Source of the DNA: SZAS-79 sp964599095
Lineage (GTDB): Bacteria > Pseudomonadota > Gammaproteobacteria > Burkholderiales > SG8-39
Assembly: GCA_964599095.1 (NCBI GenBank)
Contig: CAZREB010000024.1
Coordinates: 3,828-67,827, forward strand
Direction: 5' to 3'
DNA: 64,000 nt
Position numbers and translations under genes: made by a program. Within the stretch, counting starts at the first letter, position 1; every line of letters starts with the position of its first letter. Positions 62,366-64,000 of the stretch are shown here, in pieces. The notes beneath the pieces are model-generated. The model did no database searches, was not told the origin of the DNA, and saw nothing but the letters and a program-made list of their open reading frames with translations.

Positions 62366-63358
62366 CTATTTCGACCCGGCCAGGCACTGGTCCAGGCCGG
62401 CGATGAACAGGTCCTTCGGCAGCTTCTTGCCGATGAAGACCATCACCGACTCCTTCTTCTCGCCCTTGCCCCAGGGCTTGCCGACGTCGCCGCCCATCAT
62501 CATGTGCACGCCTTGGAACACGACGCGGTTGGCGTTGCCCTTCATCCACAGCACCCCCTTGTAGCGCAGCAGGTCCGGGCCGTAGACCTGGATCATGCCG
62601 CCGAGGAACTGCTCGAGCTTGGCGCCGTCGAACGGCTTGTCGGTGCGATAGACGAACGACTCGACCTCGTCATGGTGCTCGTGGCTCGAATCGGTCAGGA
62701 AATCCGGCTCGAGCTCGAGGATCGCATTCAGGTTGAAGCCGCGGATGTCGAGCACCTCGGCGATCGGCGCATTGCCGAAATGCACCTGCTTGATCGGCGC
62801 GCGCGGGTTCATCTTGCGGATGCGGTCCGAAAGGGTCTTCACATCCTCTTCCGAGACGAGGTCGGTCTTCGACATCAGGATCCGGTCGGCGAAGCCCACC
62901 TGTTCCTGCGCCTCGTGGTATTCGTCGAGCGTCTCGGGCGCGTGCTTCGCGTCCACCAGCGTGAGGATCGAATCGAGCAGGAAGTTGTTGCCGATCTCCT
63001 CGTCGGTGAAGAAGGTCTGCGCCACCGGGCCGGGGTCGGCCATGCCGGTCGTCTCGATGATCACGCGATCGAACTTGATCGTGCCCGCGTCGCGCTTTTC
63101 CTTCAGCGTGCCGAGGATGCGGATCAGGTCGCCGCGCACCGTGCAGCAGATGCAGCCGTTGTTCATCTCGAACACCTCCTCGTCGGTGTCCACCACGAGG
63201 TCGTTGTCGATGCCGATCTCGCCGAACTCGTTGACGATGACCGCGTACTTCTTGCCGTGCTGCTCGGTCAGGATGCGGTTGAGCAGCGTCGTCTTGCCGG
63301 CGCCGAGATAGCCGGTCAGCACGGTCACGGGCACCTGGCCCGGGGATGCGCTCGCCAT
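62366..63358 (-). CDS. COG0523 family GTPase (CobW-like metal chaperone)
   Basis: A 330-residue G3E P-loop GTPase. Walker A is GYLGAGKTT at 16-24, the metal motif GCICC is at 68-72, and further G3E stretches are VIIETTGMADPGPVAQ and LMSKTDLVSEEDVKTL. A short His cluster, SSHEHHDE, precedes the CobW C-terminal domain. COG0523 proteins act as metallochaperones, often under Zur control during zinc limitation. There is no cobalamin gene nearby, so a zinc role fits better here. It is the most upstream gene of the island and may start the unit. Confidence 0.93.
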   Translation of the reverse strand: MASASPGQVPVTVLTGYLGAGKTTLLNRILTEQHGKKYAVIVNEFGEIGIDNDLVVDTDEEVFEMNNGCICCTVRGDLIRILGTLKEKRDAGTIKFDRVIIETTGMADPGPVAQTFFTDEEIGNNFLLDSILTLVDAKHAPETLDEYHEAQEQVGFADRILMSKTDLVSEEDVKTLSDRIRKMNPRAPIKQVHFGNAPIAEVLDIRGFNLNAILELEPDFLTDSSHEHHDEVESFVYRTDKPFDGAKLEQFLGGMIQVYGPDLLRYKGVLWMKGNANRVVFQGVHMMMGGDVGKPWGKGEKKESVMVFIGKKLPKDLFIAGLDQCLAGSK

Positions 63359-63497
63359 GGATGTGGTCCTTGCCTAGGTGGGCGCCGGGGCCGAACCGCG
63401 CCGGTCGCCGCTCTCGGGCAGGAATGTGCGTCACGCCGCCGCGCGGGACAAGGGCGGCCGCATGCAGGGCGCCTCGTCGCCGCGGGACGCCGTGCGG

Positions 63498-64000
63498 TCA
63501 GCGCCGCTCGACCCGGGAGGTGAGCAGATAGCCGGCGTTGCGGATGGTCTTGATCAGCCCGTCAAGGCCGACGGCCTCCTGGATCTTCCTGCGCACGCGG
63601 CCGACCAGCACGTCGATGCTGCGGTCGAAGGCGGCGGTATGCGGACCCTGGGCCAGGTCCATGAGCTGCTCGCGCGTGAGGACGCGGCCGGCGCGCTCCA
63701 CGAGCGCCAGCAGCAGGTTGAACTCGGCCGTGGTCAGCGCGACCTCGCGGCCGCCGCCGTCCGACAGGGCGCGGCGCTGGACGTCCATGACGAGGCCGTC
63801 GAAGGCGTAGACCGGGGCCGGCGCGACGGCGGCGGCCGGCGCGACCCCAGGCAGCGGTCCCGACCGCTGGCTCCCGTCCAGGCGGCGCATCAGGGCACGC
63901 ATGCGGGCCAAGAGCTCGCGCGGCTCGAAGGGCTTGGGCAGGAAGTCGTCCGCCCCGAGCTCCAGCCCGACGATCCGGTCGGTCGTCTCGCCCCGGGCGC
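63498..64000 (-). CDS. OmpR/PhoB-type response regulator (partial at window end)
   Basis: Only the C-terminal part is in the window; the reading frame runs off the right edge. What remains is the end of a receiver domain, with GADDFLPKPFEPRELLARMR (the conserved Lys of the receiver is in the KPF), and a complete winged-helix domain. The latter has LTTAEFNLLLALVERAGRVL, RSIDVLVGRVRRKI and IKTIRNAGYLL. An Ala/Pro-rich linker joins them. It lies 139 bases upstream of the GTPase gene on the same strand. Any link to the metal island is unproven. Confidence 0.9.
   Translation of the reverse strand, partial: ARGETTDRIVGLELGADDFLPKPFEPRELLARMRALMRRLDGSQRSGPLPGVAPAAAVAPAPVYAFDGLVMDVQRRALSDGGGREVALTTAEFNLLLALVERAGRVLTREQLMDLAQGPHTAAFDRSIDVLVGRVRRKIQEAVGLDGLIKTIRNAGYLLTSRVERR

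Noticed and set aside
63359..63497. Cobalamin riboswitch before the CobW-like gene
   Set aside because: The gap is short and shows none of the conserved B12-box sequence; the GTPase belongs to the broad COG0523 group and has no cobalamin genes nearby.

Overview
The window is high-GC chromosomal DNA and reads as a betaproteobacterium (Burkholderiales/Rhodocyclales-like). The evidence is gene order and protein type: lolB-ispE-tRNA-Gln-prs-rplY-pth-ychF, ftsY-ftsE-ftsX-rpoH, hslV-hslU, argB-HAD-slmA, a bioC/comF/trmL/gpsA neighbourhood, and an aa3 cytochrome oxidase cluster with DUF2244, DUF2970 and DUF2909 companions. No phage, insertion sequence, CRISPR array or rRNA operon is visible. Coding is dense, many genes overlap by 1-11 bases, and GTG/TTG starts are frequent.

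Region 1 (1-16.3 kb) is accessory metabolism. It holds the tail of one Dpp/Opp-type importer (solute-binding fragment plus two permeases), an MFS carrier, a fatty-acid desaturase and a GNAT acetyltransferase. A catabolic operon follows: methylaspartate ammonia-lyase, a second solute-binding protein, an MmgE/PrpD-family enzyme, two permeases and two ATPases. After a Mrr-like membrane protein on the other strand come an acyl-CoA ligase and a Rieske oxygenase. I infer uptake and breakdown of an amino-dicarboxylate-like or related organic acid; the substrate is not shown by the sequence.

Region 2 (16.3-28.9 kb) is housekeeping: ychF, pth, rplY, prs, tRNA-Gln(UUG), ispE, lolB, a TPR protein, mutM, coaD, rsmD, ftsY, ftsEX and rpoH. 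A near-perfect CIRCE element lies in front of rpoH, and a 27-bp tandem repeat fills the mutM/coaD gap.

Region 3 (28.9-38.3 kb) is the cytochrome c oxidase biogenesis block on the minus strand: DUF2244, coxB (with fused cytochrome c), coxA, a 44-residue membrane protein, ctaG, DUF2970, coxC, then surf1, a Sco-like CxxxC protein, ctaA, ctaB and sco1. A plus-strand DUF2909 gene sits between the two halves.

Region 4 (38.4-53.8 kb) is mostly core functions: bioC, an inserted amidase, comF, trmL, gpsA, an SH3 protein, secB, grxC, a rhodanese, gpmA, envC, a C-terminal processing protease, a ThiF/MoeB-type enzyme, slmA, a HAD phosphatase, argB, hsp20 behind a sigma-32-type promoter, hslU and hslV.

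Region 5 (53.9-63.4 kb) is the most distinctive stretch: a same-strand metal-acquisition island. In transcription order it carries a COG0523 (CobW-like) GTPase, a small His/Cys secreted protein, exbB, exbD, tonB, a second small His/Cys secreted protein, a TonB-dependent receptor, a TlpA-like thioredoxin, a coiled-coil porin, a ZnuA-like binding protein and a ZnuB-like permease. No cognate ATPase is in the window. Zinc is the most likely metal, by inference. The window ends inside an OmpR-type response regulator.
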